Below, one piece after another: positions 7,296-14,175 of a stretch of DNA of 15,404 nucleotides. Made by a program: the position numbers and the translations under genes. The notes below the pieces were generated by a model. The model was given only the letters and a program-made list of their open reading frames with translations, was not told the DNA's origin and did no database searches. Source of the DNA: CAYUNT01 sp964446285 (GTDB lineage Bacteria > Sumerlaeota > Sumerlaeia > SLMS01 > CAYUNT01); contig CAYUNT010000108.1 of the NCBI GenBank assembly GCA_964446285.1, positions 1 to 15,404 of the forward strand, read 5' to 3'. Position 1 is the stretch's first letter; every line of letters begins with the position of its first letter.

Positions 7296-9734
7296 ATGGA
7301 TTTCGCGCGATTACCGCGAACGGCGAATCGCTTGGGTGCAAAACTTTGCCTCCCTCTGTGCGTAACTTTGCTGGCCTGTCTGGCTTGCATGAGTTTGCCT
7401 GCCAGTCCGCGGCAAGAATCGCCCACGCCGGCGGAGAATATATCCGCGCCATCGCCCTCCGGCCTGCCTCCCGCCGCCTCTGCCGCCGACGCCGCCGGGC
7501 CGCTTCTGGCGCTGGCGGATGCGTTTGGCGAGAGGCTCGAAGGCGCGGTGTGGATTCCCGCCGGATCCGCCCTGGGCGGCGAATTGAGCCGAACGCCTCT
7601 GGCGCGCGCCTCGGCCTCGATCCCTGCGGGCGAAATCGTCTGGGGCGCAAGCCGTCTGCTCAGTGGACTGCCGTTGCCGGCCGATGCCTGGCCGCGCGTT
7701 TTGCAAGGCCCCACCTTGATGATCTGGGTTCGCCCCCAGGCCGGCGTCCGCAACGGCGGCGCCCGCCCCGCGCAAGACGTACCCTCTGAATCCGCTGTCG
7801 ATTCTTCGCCCGATTCATCCTCCGATGTGCCGGCAGGCAACTTGCCTCCCGGCGCGCCGCCGCCGCCACAGCCCGGCAATTCTGATCCCGCCTCCACTTC
7901 TTCCGCTAAAGCATCCGTCGAGCGGCCCGAGATGGTTGTGCTCGTGAACCTCGGCGATGCCAGCGCCCGGCGAGAAGTCATCCGCTGGCTCGCTTCGGAA
8001 GGCGTCGCGCAGGCGCGGCGTTTGCATCCCGGCCTATCGGCGCGGAGGCGCTGGGTGGCGGGCGCCATGCTGCATCGCTGGGATGCGCCGCGCCGCAGCA
8101 TTCTGCACGGACCCGGCTCGATCCTCGCCTACGCGCAAGCCGGTTCGCTTTTGATCGTGGCGAGCGAGGAACGGATCGTGAGCGAAGTCCTGGCGCGCCG
8201 CCGCGAGTTGGGACTTCGAGGCGAATCGGACCTTCATCACCCTGTTTCCGACGCTTCTGTTGCCGCCGCCATCTTCCCCGACGCCGCCACACCCTCGCCC
8301 GGACCTGCTTCCTCTCCCTTGCTTTCGCCGTCAGACGCCGCCACCGCGGTGCCGCTTTCTGCCGCTTTGCGCCACATTGTGGACGAAACCGCCGAGTCGG
8401 GCGCCGCTGCCGCGTGCGTTTTCCACCCAAAGGGCTTCATTGACCTCCAGTCGCACGAATGGCTCGTTCGCGGATTTGGCTTGGGACCGCTGATTCGCGC
8501 GGCGGAACAGCTGGCAGAGGTCGAAGTGTCAGAGGCCTCCTCCTCCTCCACCACCAGCGCCCCTGCCCAAGCCCTCAAGCGAGCAGACGAATTCCTCCGC
8601 CAGCACAATCCCGCCTCGCTATTCCAGGGCGGCGCGGCGGATTTGCAGCGTATAGAAGGCTTTTACTGGCCCGGCGAATCCGAATGCCGCAGCCGGTTCC
8701 GCCTGATTTTCCGCCAGAGCGCGCGGACGTGGATGCAGTCGCTGCGCGATCCCGCGCCGCTTCAAATGGACTGCCTGGCGCCCGAAAATGCCATTTCCTT
8801 CTGGGCGTTGCGCGCCCCGCGTCCATTTCCGAAAGTCGGAGGCGCCGCGGCCCAGCCGCCCGGACACGGTGCGGAAATCGGCAGTATGCGCCTGCCCACG
8901 CGCCGAAGGCTCGCTGCCGTGAACCTGGTCGAGGAACCCGCCGCCGCCGAATTCGTGCGCATGCAGTCGGCCAAAGCCGAAGACTTCATCACGAGTCTCA
9001 CGCACCGCTTGGTCCGCCCGGCCGCCGCCGCCGCTGGTTCACGCGATCCCGCCGCGCTCGCCGCCGAAGCCATTGAGCGGCTGCGGTTTTTCATTCCGGG
9101 GCTGGGAGTCGCGCAATATCGCGTGCGGCCCGTCGGGGATTTTCTGGCCGTGTCGAATTCCCACGAAGCGCTGCGGGCGCTTGGGGCGGTCGAACGCGGC
9201 GAAGGCCTTTCATTGCGCGGCGCGGGAATGCGCGAATTCGCCAGTGGCGCGCCCTTCGCGCTGGGTTCCGCCGCCAGCGCAAGCGAGTCCATTCCGATCT
9301 TCATCCGCTATATGGATTGGGGCCGGCGCGCGCGGTCGCTGCGGCCCGCCGATTGGTTTGTGCTCATTCCTCAAGACGAATGGGGCGACGAAGGCACGCC
9401 GTTCGAGATCAACTGGCTGGCGCTTGCCCAGACACTTCCGCAAGCGCGTGAGTTGCTTGGTTCGCTGCCGCCGCATCGCACCGTCATGCGCTGGCATCCC
9501 GTTGAGTGCGCGCTGTCGATCGAAACGTCGTCGGCCAGCGGACTCCCGGGCGATCCCGCCGTGTGGAGCGCGATGGGCGCCACGCTGCTCCCGGTGGCGG
9601 ATACCGAACGCCTGACGGCCCCTTTGCGCGCGCTTCAGCGGCTCGAACCGCCCAAGTGGCCCAAGTTTTTGCCTGGACTGAAAAAATCCACGCCCGAAGA
9701 AACAGAAACGCCTGGTGCGGAAGAAGTGCACTGA
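7296..9734 (+). CDS. Large exported protein of unknown function
   Basis: I do not recognise this 812-aa protein. It begins with basic residues and a hydrophobic run (about 16-33, LCLPLCVTLLACLACMSL), a signal peptide; cleavage near SLPA (33-36) is likely, while Cys28 or Cys31 could be lipobox-like. An Ala/Pro/Ser-rich linker covers about 150-208, and another lies near 328-345. Between them a segment (about 278-310, including GSLLIVASEERIVSEVL) weakly recalls periplasmic DUF3352-type proteins, which is only an impression. No transmembrane helix other than the signal is evident. The open frame extends upstream to 6684 but overlaps the YfhO-like gene and then runs through a repeat. ATG 7296 is preferred: AGGA lies 7 nt upstream and the signal peptide starts there. 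It is 107 bp behind the YfhO-like gene on the same strand. Probably periplasmic or surface-exposed. Confidence 0.8.
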   Translation: MDFARLPRTANRLGAKLCLPLCVTLLACLACMSLPASPRQESPTPAENISAPSPSGLPPAASAADAAGPLLALADAFGERLEGAVWIPAGSALGGELSRTPLARASASIPAGEIVWGASRLLSGLPLPADAWPRVLQGPTLMIWVRPQAGVRNGGARPAQDVPSESAVDSSPDSSSDVPAGNLPPGAPPPPQPGNSDPASTSSAKASVERPEMVVLVNLGDASARREVIRWLASEGVAQARRLHPGLSARRRWVAGAMLHRWDAPRRSILHGPGSILAYAQAGSLLIVASEERIVSEVLARRRELGLRGESDLHHPVSDASVAAAIFPDAATPSPGPASSPLLSPSDAATAVPLSAALRHIVDETAESGAAAACVFHPKGFIDLQSHEWLVRGFGLGPLIRAAEQLAEVEVSEASSSSTTSAPAQALKRADEFLRQHNPASLFQGGAADLQRIEGFYWPGESECRSRFRLIFRQSARTWMQSLRDPAPLQMDCLAPENAISFWALRAPRPFPKVGGAAAQPPGHGAEIGSMRLPTRRRLAAVNLVEEPAAAEFVRMQSAKAEDFITSLTHRLVRPAAAAAGSRDPAALAAEAIERLRFFIPGLGVAQYRVRPVGDFLAVSNSHEALRALGAVERGEGLSLRGAGMREFASGAPFALGSAASASESIPIFIRYMDWGRRARSLRPADWFVLIPQDEWGDEGTPFEINWLALAQTLPQARELLGSLPPHRTVMRWHPVECALSIETSSASGLPGDPAVWSAMGATLLPVADTERLTAPLRALQRLEPPKWPKFLPGLKKSTPEETETPGAEEVH

Positions 9735-9818
9735 ACCACAAAGGCACTAAGGCACAAGAAGAGAAATCCTTCTTCGCACGCTTAAAAGGCTTCTTTGTGC
9801 CTTCCTGCCTTTGTGGTT
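9734..9818. repeat. Long inverted repeat between convergent genes, likely two-way terminator
   Basis: AACCACAAAGGCA at 9734-9746 is perfectly complementary to 9806-9818. The stem continues imperfectly through CTAAGGCACAAG on the left against CTTTGTGCCTTCC on the right. The element starts at the last base of the plus-strand stop codon and ends 17 bp short of the minus-strand stop at 9835. It resembles two head-to-head copies of a dispersed CACAAAGGCA-type repeat. A hairpin of this size would probably stop transcription from both sides, although no strong T-tract follows. Confidence 0.85.
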
Positions 9819-9834
9819 ATGTGCTTTGCTTCGG

Positions 9835-10740
9835 CTATTCCGTTGGGGTTGGCGAAGGCGCAGGCTCCTCGGGCGTGGGCGTCGCCTCGACCGGGCCAGG
9901 AGTCCAAACCGTGCGCCGTTCGCGTCCGTCGCGCAGGAACGTGGCCCGCACGGACTGATCGGGCGAAAGGCCGGCAAGAAAAGAAAGAATGTCCTTTCGC
10001 GAGGCTATCGGCTGATCGTCGAGCGCAATGAGCAAATCGCCCGCGAAAAATCCCGAAATGGCCGCCGCGCTGTTGGGCACCACGGCAAACACGCGCAATC
10101 CACGGCGTTCACCTTCGTTTGATGGCCCGAGGCTCAGACCGCCGATGGCCAGCGGGTCGGCCCCCACCGGTTCGAGCGCCAGCGGACCAATCGGCATTCC
10201 ATTGCGCAGGGCGTCGATGGCCTGCTGCACATCCACGCCGTCTTCGCGCCTCGCCAGCGATAGATTGACCTTGCGGTCCTCGCGTTTTCCGGGCTGCGCG
10301 CTGGAATGATAGAAACTCAAATCCACCTGTTCCCCGGGCGAACGCAGGCCGATTTCGCTGAGCAGGTCGGCAGGACCGCGCACCGGACGGTCATTCACGT
10401 GCGTAATCAAATCCCCGTCCTTGATTCCCATTTGCTCGGCGGGACTGCCAGGAATTACGCCACGCACCACCACGCCCCAGCGGTCTTCCTCGCCGAGGCC
10501 CAGCCGCCGCACTGTCGCGCCATCCACCTCGCCCATCTGCACGCCGAGGAATCCGTAAGGCGACGGTCCAACAACAACCCCGGGCGCGGGAGACGATGCG
10601 CCGGAAGCGCCCCCGCCGCTTTGCGCGACCGCCCACGGCGAGGGAAGGCAAAGCCCAATTCCCAGCGCCACAATCATCAGAATGCCCGCGCGAAAACCAA
10701 AGGAAGCCCCCCCCTGGGGAGCAATGGTTCGCAGACGCAT
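9835..10740 (-). CDS. Exported protein with two PDZ domains
   Basis: A 301-aa protein. Residues 1-40 contain a hydrophobic core (about 18-33) and an AVA-Q cleavage site near 39, a signal peptide. The first PDZ domain (about 62-162) has YGFLGVQM (62-69) and GSPAEQMGIKDGDLITHVND (98-117). The second (about 185-276) has NSAAAISGFFAGDLLIALDD (223-242). A Pro/Thr/Glu tail ends the protein. There is no trypsin-like, site-2 or C-terminal protease domain, so it is not DegP itself; it may be a periplasmic scaffold or substrate-binding partner. The start is uncertain: the frame runs up to 11151, with ATGs at 10740, 10764 and 10776 and no convincing ribosome site; 10740 gives the most typical signal peptide. 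Eight consecutive G residues (10707-10714 on the given strand as C) fall at codons 9-12, so a slippage or sequencing error is possible there. Confidence 0.85.
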   Translation of the reverse strand: MRLRTIAPQGGASFGFRAGILMIVALGIGLCLPSPWAVAQSGGGASGASSPAPGVVVGPSPYGFLGVQMGEVDGATVRRLGLGEEDRWGVVVRGVIPGSPAEQMGIKDGDLITHVNDRPVRGPADLLSEIGLRSPGEQVDLSFYHSSAQPGKREDRKVNLSLARREDGVDVQQAIDALRNGMPIGPLALEPVGADPLAIGGLSLGPSNEGERRGLRVFAVVPNSAAAISGFFAGDLLIALDDQPIASRKDILSFLAGLSPDQSVRATFLRDGRERRTVWTPGPVEATPTPEEPAPSPTPTE

Positions 10741-10808
10741 CGCGCAAGCCCCAATCAACGACATCCGTGAAGTCATGGAAGTGTGTCCGTTAGGAAAACC
10801 GCAATAAA

Positions 10809-10868
10809 GCGGCGAAGACATTTCGCCGCCGTCCTGCAAGTAGGACGCAGCAACCCGGCGGCGGGTTG
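10809..10868 (-). promoter_or_regulatory. Three-hairpin leader upstream of the PDZ gene
   Basis: Read on the minus strand, the order is: CAACCCG/CGGGTTG stem with a 4-nt loop (10868-10851), GTCCT/AGGAC stem with a 6-nt loop (10846-10831), and GCGGCGAA/TTCGCCGC stem with a 5-nt loop (10829-10809). The last is followed by TTTATTG, a weak terminator-like tail. The three stems occupy 60 nt with gaps of 4 and 1 nt. This could be an attenuator or a structured 5' leader; no known riboswitch class is recognisable. Confidence 0.5.
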
Positions 10869-10960
10869 TCTCCATGCCAAGTTCGCGCCCTGCCGCAACA
10901 ACACGCGCGAACCGCACCCCAGATGCTCCGCGCGAAAGCCGTGCGAATTCAACATGGAAA

Positions 10961-11004
10961 TCAAAAAGCATCCCGCCGAATCGCAAGCGCAACTTCGGCG
11001 GGAT
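10961..11004 (-). terminator. Intrinsic terminator of the coiled-coil gene
   Basis: A perfect 11-bp stem, ATCCCGCCGAA at 10970-10980 pairing with 10994-11004, encloses a 13-nt loop. On the minus strand it is followed by GC and then TTTTTGATTT, the expected U-rich tail. It lies 70 bp beyond the stop codon at 11075. Confidence 0.82.
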
Positions 11005-11074
11005 AATGGGGAAAAGGAATGGAACGGAAATGCAACGGGCAATAGAGAAACAGAGGAAGAAAAAAACTCGAATG

Positions 11075-11608
11075 CTACAGGTCTTTGGATCGCGCGGACT
11101 TCTTTCGCGCGGCCTGTTGCGAGGGCGGCCCAATCGGACAGGGCGCGACACCGCGCTTTATTTCAGCCTCGGCGGCAGGCAGGGAGCGATCTCCCTCGGC
11201 CCGGACCGCCGCCGCAGCAAGCGCCCCGTGTTCCCGGGCGCGTCCCTCAAGAGCGGCAAGGCTCTGGTCGCGTTCTTCGAGCTGGCGGGTAAGCGACTCA
11301 ACGGTTTGGCGCGACTGGCGGAGCGCCTCTTCAAGAATCGCGACGCGCGAATCGCGTTCTTCCCGCGCCGGAGCGGAGGCTGCGGCCGAGGAAGGCGCCG
11401 CCGGCAGTGCCTGGGCCTTTGCACAAGCCATCTGCATAATGCCAAACAACGCCCTCAGCTGCATTTCGTCCAGGCCAAACACGCCCGCATAATGCTCATA
11501 TACGGGGTGTTTCATCCAGCGAATGAACACGTCCTGCGCGCACGCACCGCCGGGAACCTCCACGCTTCTGGGAACTTCCACTGGGACTGTCTTTTCCGGG
11601 GTGTGCAT
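11075..11608 (-). CDS. Hypothetical coiled-coil protein
   Basis: A 177-aa protein that I do not recognise. Residues 20-67 look folded and helical (FIRWMKHPVYEHYAGVFGL around 28-46). An Ala/Pro/Ser linker (about 68-82) leads to a heptad-patterned coiled coil (about 85-138, with ILEEALRQSRQTVESLTRQL). A basic tail ends KKSARSKDL. There is no signal peptide or membrane segment, so it is probably cytoplasmic. The start at 11608 is well supported: GAGGTGG lies 7 nt upstream. A 14-bp perfect palindrome sits 30 bp before the start, and a clean terminator follows the gene, so it appears to be a single-gene transcript. The pattern of a small folded head and coiled coil suggests an adaptor or oligomeric DNA- or protein-binding factor, but this is only inference. 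Confidence 0.78.
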   Translation of the reverse strand: MHTPEKTVPVEVPRSVEVPGGACAQDVFIRWMKHPVYEHYAGVFGLDEMQLRALFGIMQMACAKAQALPAAPSSAAASAPAREERDSRVAILEEALRQSRQTVESLTRQLEERDQSLAALEGRAREHGALAAAAVRAEGDRSLPAAEAEIKRGVAPCPIGPPSQQAARKKSARSKDL

Positions 11609-11992
11609 TGAATTGCCACCTCATATCAATTTCACGCCAAAATGCATTTTGAGCAATAAGTATGCCGTTTAACCAATCAGCCCTTGCGCGGAATTTTTCA
11701 TACACAGGGCGAAGAAAAATGCGGACAACCATGTATGCATATTATTGAATTGCAAGATGTTATATAAAATTAGTTTATGCAAATTGTATGCGCGCGCAAC
11801 CCAACACGCGCCACATGAAACCGCTTACATTGCAAAAACTCGCGCTGAAGAGACACGCAACCCCTCTCTCCATAGATTTCGAGGCCCTAGTCGGCTCAAA
11901 ACGAGACGGAAAATTGCGTCCCAAAAAGAGACTGGCGGCCAAGCTGTTACTGGAAACCAGCCATTCCTGCAATTGCCATGTTTCCTATGCGG
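11609..11992. other. AT-rich intergenic region
   Basis: This 384-bp gap is markedly richer in A and T than its surroundings, especially 11609-11790. It carries the upstream signals of the coiled-coil gene and the 3' end of the radical SAM gene, both on the minus strand. A plus-strand frame opening at 11788 (and at 11818) has an unremarkable basic peptide for about 60 residues before running antisense to the radical SAM gene; it lacks a ribosome site and is not called. No tRNA or other structured RNA was recognised. Confidence 0.5.
11638..11651. promoter_or_regulatory. 14-bp perfect palindrome, candidate operator
   Basis: CAAAATGCATTTTG is its own reverse complement. It sits 30 bp upstream of the coiled-coil gene start, where a repressor could cover the promoter or leader. 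No second copy was found in the window. Confidence 0.4.
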
Positions 11993-13177
11993 CTAGAATC
12001 GCAACTTGTAGCGCAATTCCTGGAGCCGCAGCTCAAAATCGAGCGGATGGGGCTGGGTCCAAATCCGTTCGCATTCGCCGCACAGGGGGCGCGACTCGAT
12101 TTCTGGCGTGTGCATCTGGCGGCGCAGGCGGCGGAAATGCTCGTTGTTCCACAGGTCGAAGAGATTTTCGCGATACAGATTCCCCAGGACATTCGCCGCA
12201 TTGAGATCGCCGCAGCATGTGACCGCATCGCCGTTCCAGGCCAGCGTCAAGTCCGTGTAGGGAATGTAACAAGCCGTCCGCCGCCCGACTCGCTTTTGAT
12301 TGGGGAACACGCCAGGCCCCTCGTCGAGCTGCCCGGACCAGGCATGGGCCTGGATGGGAAGGAATTCATCCACAGGCAGCCCCTCGAACGGACGGCGGGC
12401 GGATTCCGCCACAGGGCGCGGCAACCCGGGGCGCGACACTCCCCCACCCTCGAAAGGCTCGAGCACTTGAATAACCACATAAGGAAGAGAGCGGACCGCC
12501 GCGTTGCTGCCGCTGCCGCCGACGCCGCTGCCACCCCTTCCGCCGCCGCGTTGCGCGCCCATCTCCGCCTTGATCCGCAAAAACGCCCGGATATTCGCCA
12601 GTGTCTTTTCGTAATCGCCGCCGACGCGCATTCGGGCGTAGGTCTGCGGGTCCGGGCCGTCAAAACTGAACGAAATCCATGACAGGCCCGACTCGATCAG
12701 GCGGTGCGAGACGTCCTCGGTGAGCAGTGTGGCGTTGGTGTGCAGCCGCGTAACGACGCCCGCATCGGCGAGCAGGCGGATGATTTCGGGCAGGCGACGG
12801 TTGAGGAGCGGTTCGCCCGCCAGCCACAGGCCCACGTATTCCGGCGCATAGCCGTCCGGCGCGTGGACGTCCGGCGCGTTTCGCAAGTCGGCGATAAGCT
12901 TTTCCACAAGGTCCGGCTTAAGGAACCCCGGCGGCCGCGAGACCTTTCCCGCGCCCGTGGGGCACATCGGACATCGCAAATTGCACGGACTGGCCGCTTC
13001 GAGGAAGATGTGCAGAGGGCCGTAAGGGAGCGATTCCAGACGGCGATTCATGGCCCGCCGCCATTCGGGGGCCTCGAACCACGTCCGGCGCAACGACCGG
13101 CGGAAATGCCCGGCCAGCCACCAGGCATTGGCGGCACTGCGGAGCGGATGACGGAGGCGTTCAATCCAGCGGGCCAT
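11993..13177 (-). CDS. Radical SAM enzyme with SPASM domain
   Basis: A 394-aa enzyme. The CNLRCPMC motif (Cys65, 69, 72) binds the 4Fe-4S cluster used for radical SAM chemistry; LAGEPLL (119-125) is the GEP motif, and SFDGPDPQTYARMR (171-184) is typical of the core. A C-terminal SPASM-type region carries Cys303, Cys321, Cys322, Cys366 and Cys369 for auxiliary clusters. Such enzymes modify peptides or proteins or act in sugar and cofactor pathways; no precursor peptide is evident beside it, so the substrate is unknown. A Gly/Ser-rich insert (about 208-224) is encoded by a GGC-rich stretch. ATG 13177 was chosen; the frame is open to 13297 but the upstream part has no family resemblance and starts at TTG. 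No strong ribosome site is visible. It stands 239 bp downstream of the Cache gene on the same strand. Confidence 0.92.
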   Translation of the reverse strand: MARWIERLRHPLRSAANAWWLAGHFRRSLRRTWFEAPEWRRAMNRRLESLPYGPLHIFLEAASPCNLRCPMCPTGAGKVSRPPGFLKPDLVEKLIADLRNAPDVHAPDGYAPEYVGLWLAGEPLLNRRLPEIIRLLADAGVVTRLHTNATLLTEDVSHRLIESGLSWISFSFDGPDPQTYARMRVGGDYEKTLANIRAFLRIKAEMGAQRGGGRGGSGVGGSGSNAAVRSLPYVVIQVLEPFEGGGVSRPGLPRPVAESARRPFEGLPVDEFLPIQAHAWSGQLDEGPGVFPNQKRVGRRTACYIPYTDLTLAWNGDAVTCCGDLNAANVLGNLYRENLFDLWNNEHFRRLRRQMHTPEIESRPLCGECERIWTQPHPLDFELRLQELRYKLRF

Positions 13178-13303
13178 AGAGGGCGGGCTTTTCTGGGTAA
13201 AAGACCCCGAAGTCGCAAATTGCCAAGAACATCGTTGAATTCGCTCGCCTGGCGCGAATATCCCCACCAAGCGCCCGCGCCCAAGCGGCTCTGGCAAGCC
13301 GGT

Positions 13304-13331
13304 TCTATACTAAGGCGGGTATTATTTGCAA
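13304..13331 (-). promoter_or_regulatory. Candidate sigma-70-like promoter for the radical SAM gene
   Basis: On the minus strand TTGCAA (13331-13326) is followed after 16 bp by TATAGA (13309-13304), each 4 of 6 to consensus. It would start transcripts near 13297, giving a leader of about 120 nt. It lies immediately beside a 9-bp repeat array. Confidence 0.3.
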
Positions 13332-13333
13332 AC

Positions 13334-13369
13334 GTCCTATAGGTCCCATTTGTCCCATGGGTCCCATTT
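13334..13369 (-). repeat. 9-bp ATGGGACnn-type repeat, 4 units
   Basis: Four 9-bp units, read on the minus strand as nnATGGGAC with one unit TATAGGAC-like, occupy the gap between the Cache gene and the radical SAM gene. The unit is the same as in the array at 7242-7277 but in the opposite orientation. Confidence 0.85.
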
Positions 13370-13416
13370 CCACGCTACCGCTGCAAGTATTCGGCTTGGC
13401 GCCGACAGGAGGCGAG

Positions 13417-13965
13417 TTACTTGCTTTCGGGAATATACACGCCGGTGCCGATGAAATAATCGGTGTTGGGGATTGGTTCAACATAGCCGAGTTTGCGATG
13501 CTCGCCCACATCGCCCGGCTTGACCCAGTAGAATTCCACATATCCGCCGCCTTGTTTGGCCGCCGCGGAGAGTTCGCGGATCACGAATTTCCCTTTGGTG
13601 TCCTTATGATCCGTGAGGTTTTTACCGGGAAGGTCCTTTTGCGTTGCGTGGGCGATATTCACACAATCGTAGTTATAAACATAGAAATATCCGGAATTGT
13701 CGTCGTAAAAACGAACGGGAGCGATGAACTTGCGGATGAGGTCGATGCGGGCGTTTTCATCGCTCACGTCTTTCACAAGCCCCCCGATGGCCAGCGCGGC
13801 GCTGTGCGTGACGGCCGCGGCGATCTGCTTATTGGTTTGAAGCGCATCGCTTTCCCCCAGCCCCGCCGGTTTGGCGGCGCCACAGCATCCCGGCAGAAAC
13901 ATCCCCGCCCACGCGGCCACAAGAAACATGGCCCAAAAGCGAATGACGCGATACACAGACCTCAT
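13417..13965 (-). CDS. Single-Cache-domain lipoprotein
   Basis: A 182-aa exported protein. A basic N-terminus and hydrophobic core (about 9-25) end in LPGCC (24-28), so Cys27 is a likely lipidation site although Pro at -2 is unusual for a lipobox. Residues about 50-178 match a single Cache type 2 domain: RFYDDNSGYFYVYNYD (85-100), AHATQKDLPGKN (105-116), KQGGGYVEFYWVKPG (137-151) and IPNTDYFIGTGVY (165-177). Cache domains usually form the periplasmic ligand-binding part of chemoreceptors and kinases; here the domain stands alone with no signalling module, so it may bind a small carboxylate or amine and pass it to, or regulate, a partner. ATG 13965 is strongly supported by AGGAGG 9 nt upstream. 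Neighbours do not reveal the partner. Confidence 0.9.
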   Translation of the reverse strand: MRSVYRVIRFWAMFLVAAWAGMFLPGCCGAAKPAGLGESDALQTNKQIAAAVTHSAALAIGGLVKDVSDENARIDLIRKFIAPVRFYDDNSGYFYVYNYDCVNIAHATQKDLPGKNLTDHKDTKGKFVIRELSAAAKQGGGYVEFYWVKPGDVGEHRKLGYVEPIPNTDYFIGTGVYIPESK

Positions 13966-14019
13966 AAAACACGGCCTCCTGACGAAGAAATATGATGAAG
14001 AGAAATAAATAGAACGAAA

Positions 14020-14043
14020 ACACACCCTGGGGGTCTGGCGTGT
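14020..14043 (-). promoter_or_regulatory. Leader hairpin upstream of the Cache gene
   Basis: On the minus strand ACACGCC (14043-14037) pairs with GGTGTGT (14026-14020) through seven pairs including one G-U, around a 10-nt C-rich loop. It is followed by TTTTCGTTCTATTT. It lies about 55 bp upstream of the Cache start and could be a terminator or attenuator. Confidence 0.35.
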
Positions 14044-14123
14044 CCAGGAACGGGCATCTTCCAGAAATCCGGGGCGAATTTCCTACACGCGCCCGATCCG
14101 CGCAAGCGAGGATTGCCGGGATG

Positions 14124-14175
14124 CACCGCAGAAGAGATTGCGGAAACACCGCAGAGGCGCCGAGAACACAGAGAA
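14124..14175 (+). repeat. Degenerate CGCAGAGA-type repeat
   Basis: CACCGCAGA occurs at 14124 and again, as CACCGCAGAGGCG, about 24 bp later, followed by CGAGAACACAGAGAAG. This is a decayed relative of the repeat that forms the 3' end of the YfhO-like gene at 7152. Confidence 0.65.

Larger units (their letters stand above)
10741..11074. other. Intergenic region with terminator and structured leader
   Basis: This 334-bp gap between two minus-strand genes holds, in order of minus-strand transcription, an 11-bp-stem terminator at 10961-11004 and three closely spaced hairpins at 10809-10868, about 70 nt ahead of the PDZ gene. No additional coding region was recognised. A promoter for the PDZ gene should lie between the terminator and the hairpins, but no clear one was seen in this GC-rich stretch. 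Confidence 0.6.

Noticed and set aside
10741..11151. Upstream extension of the double-PDZ frame
   Set aside because: It crosses the terminator and three hairpins and would place the signal peptide internally.
11788..12204. Plus-strand frame in the AT-rich gap
   Set aside because: The second half is antisense to the radical SAM gene, there is no Shine-Dalgarno, and the first part resembles nothing I recognise.
11993..13177. Radical SAM enzyme as a maker of a modified peptide (RiPP)
   Set aside because: No short precursor-like gene was found on either side; neighbours are a Cache lipoprotein and a coiled-coil protein.
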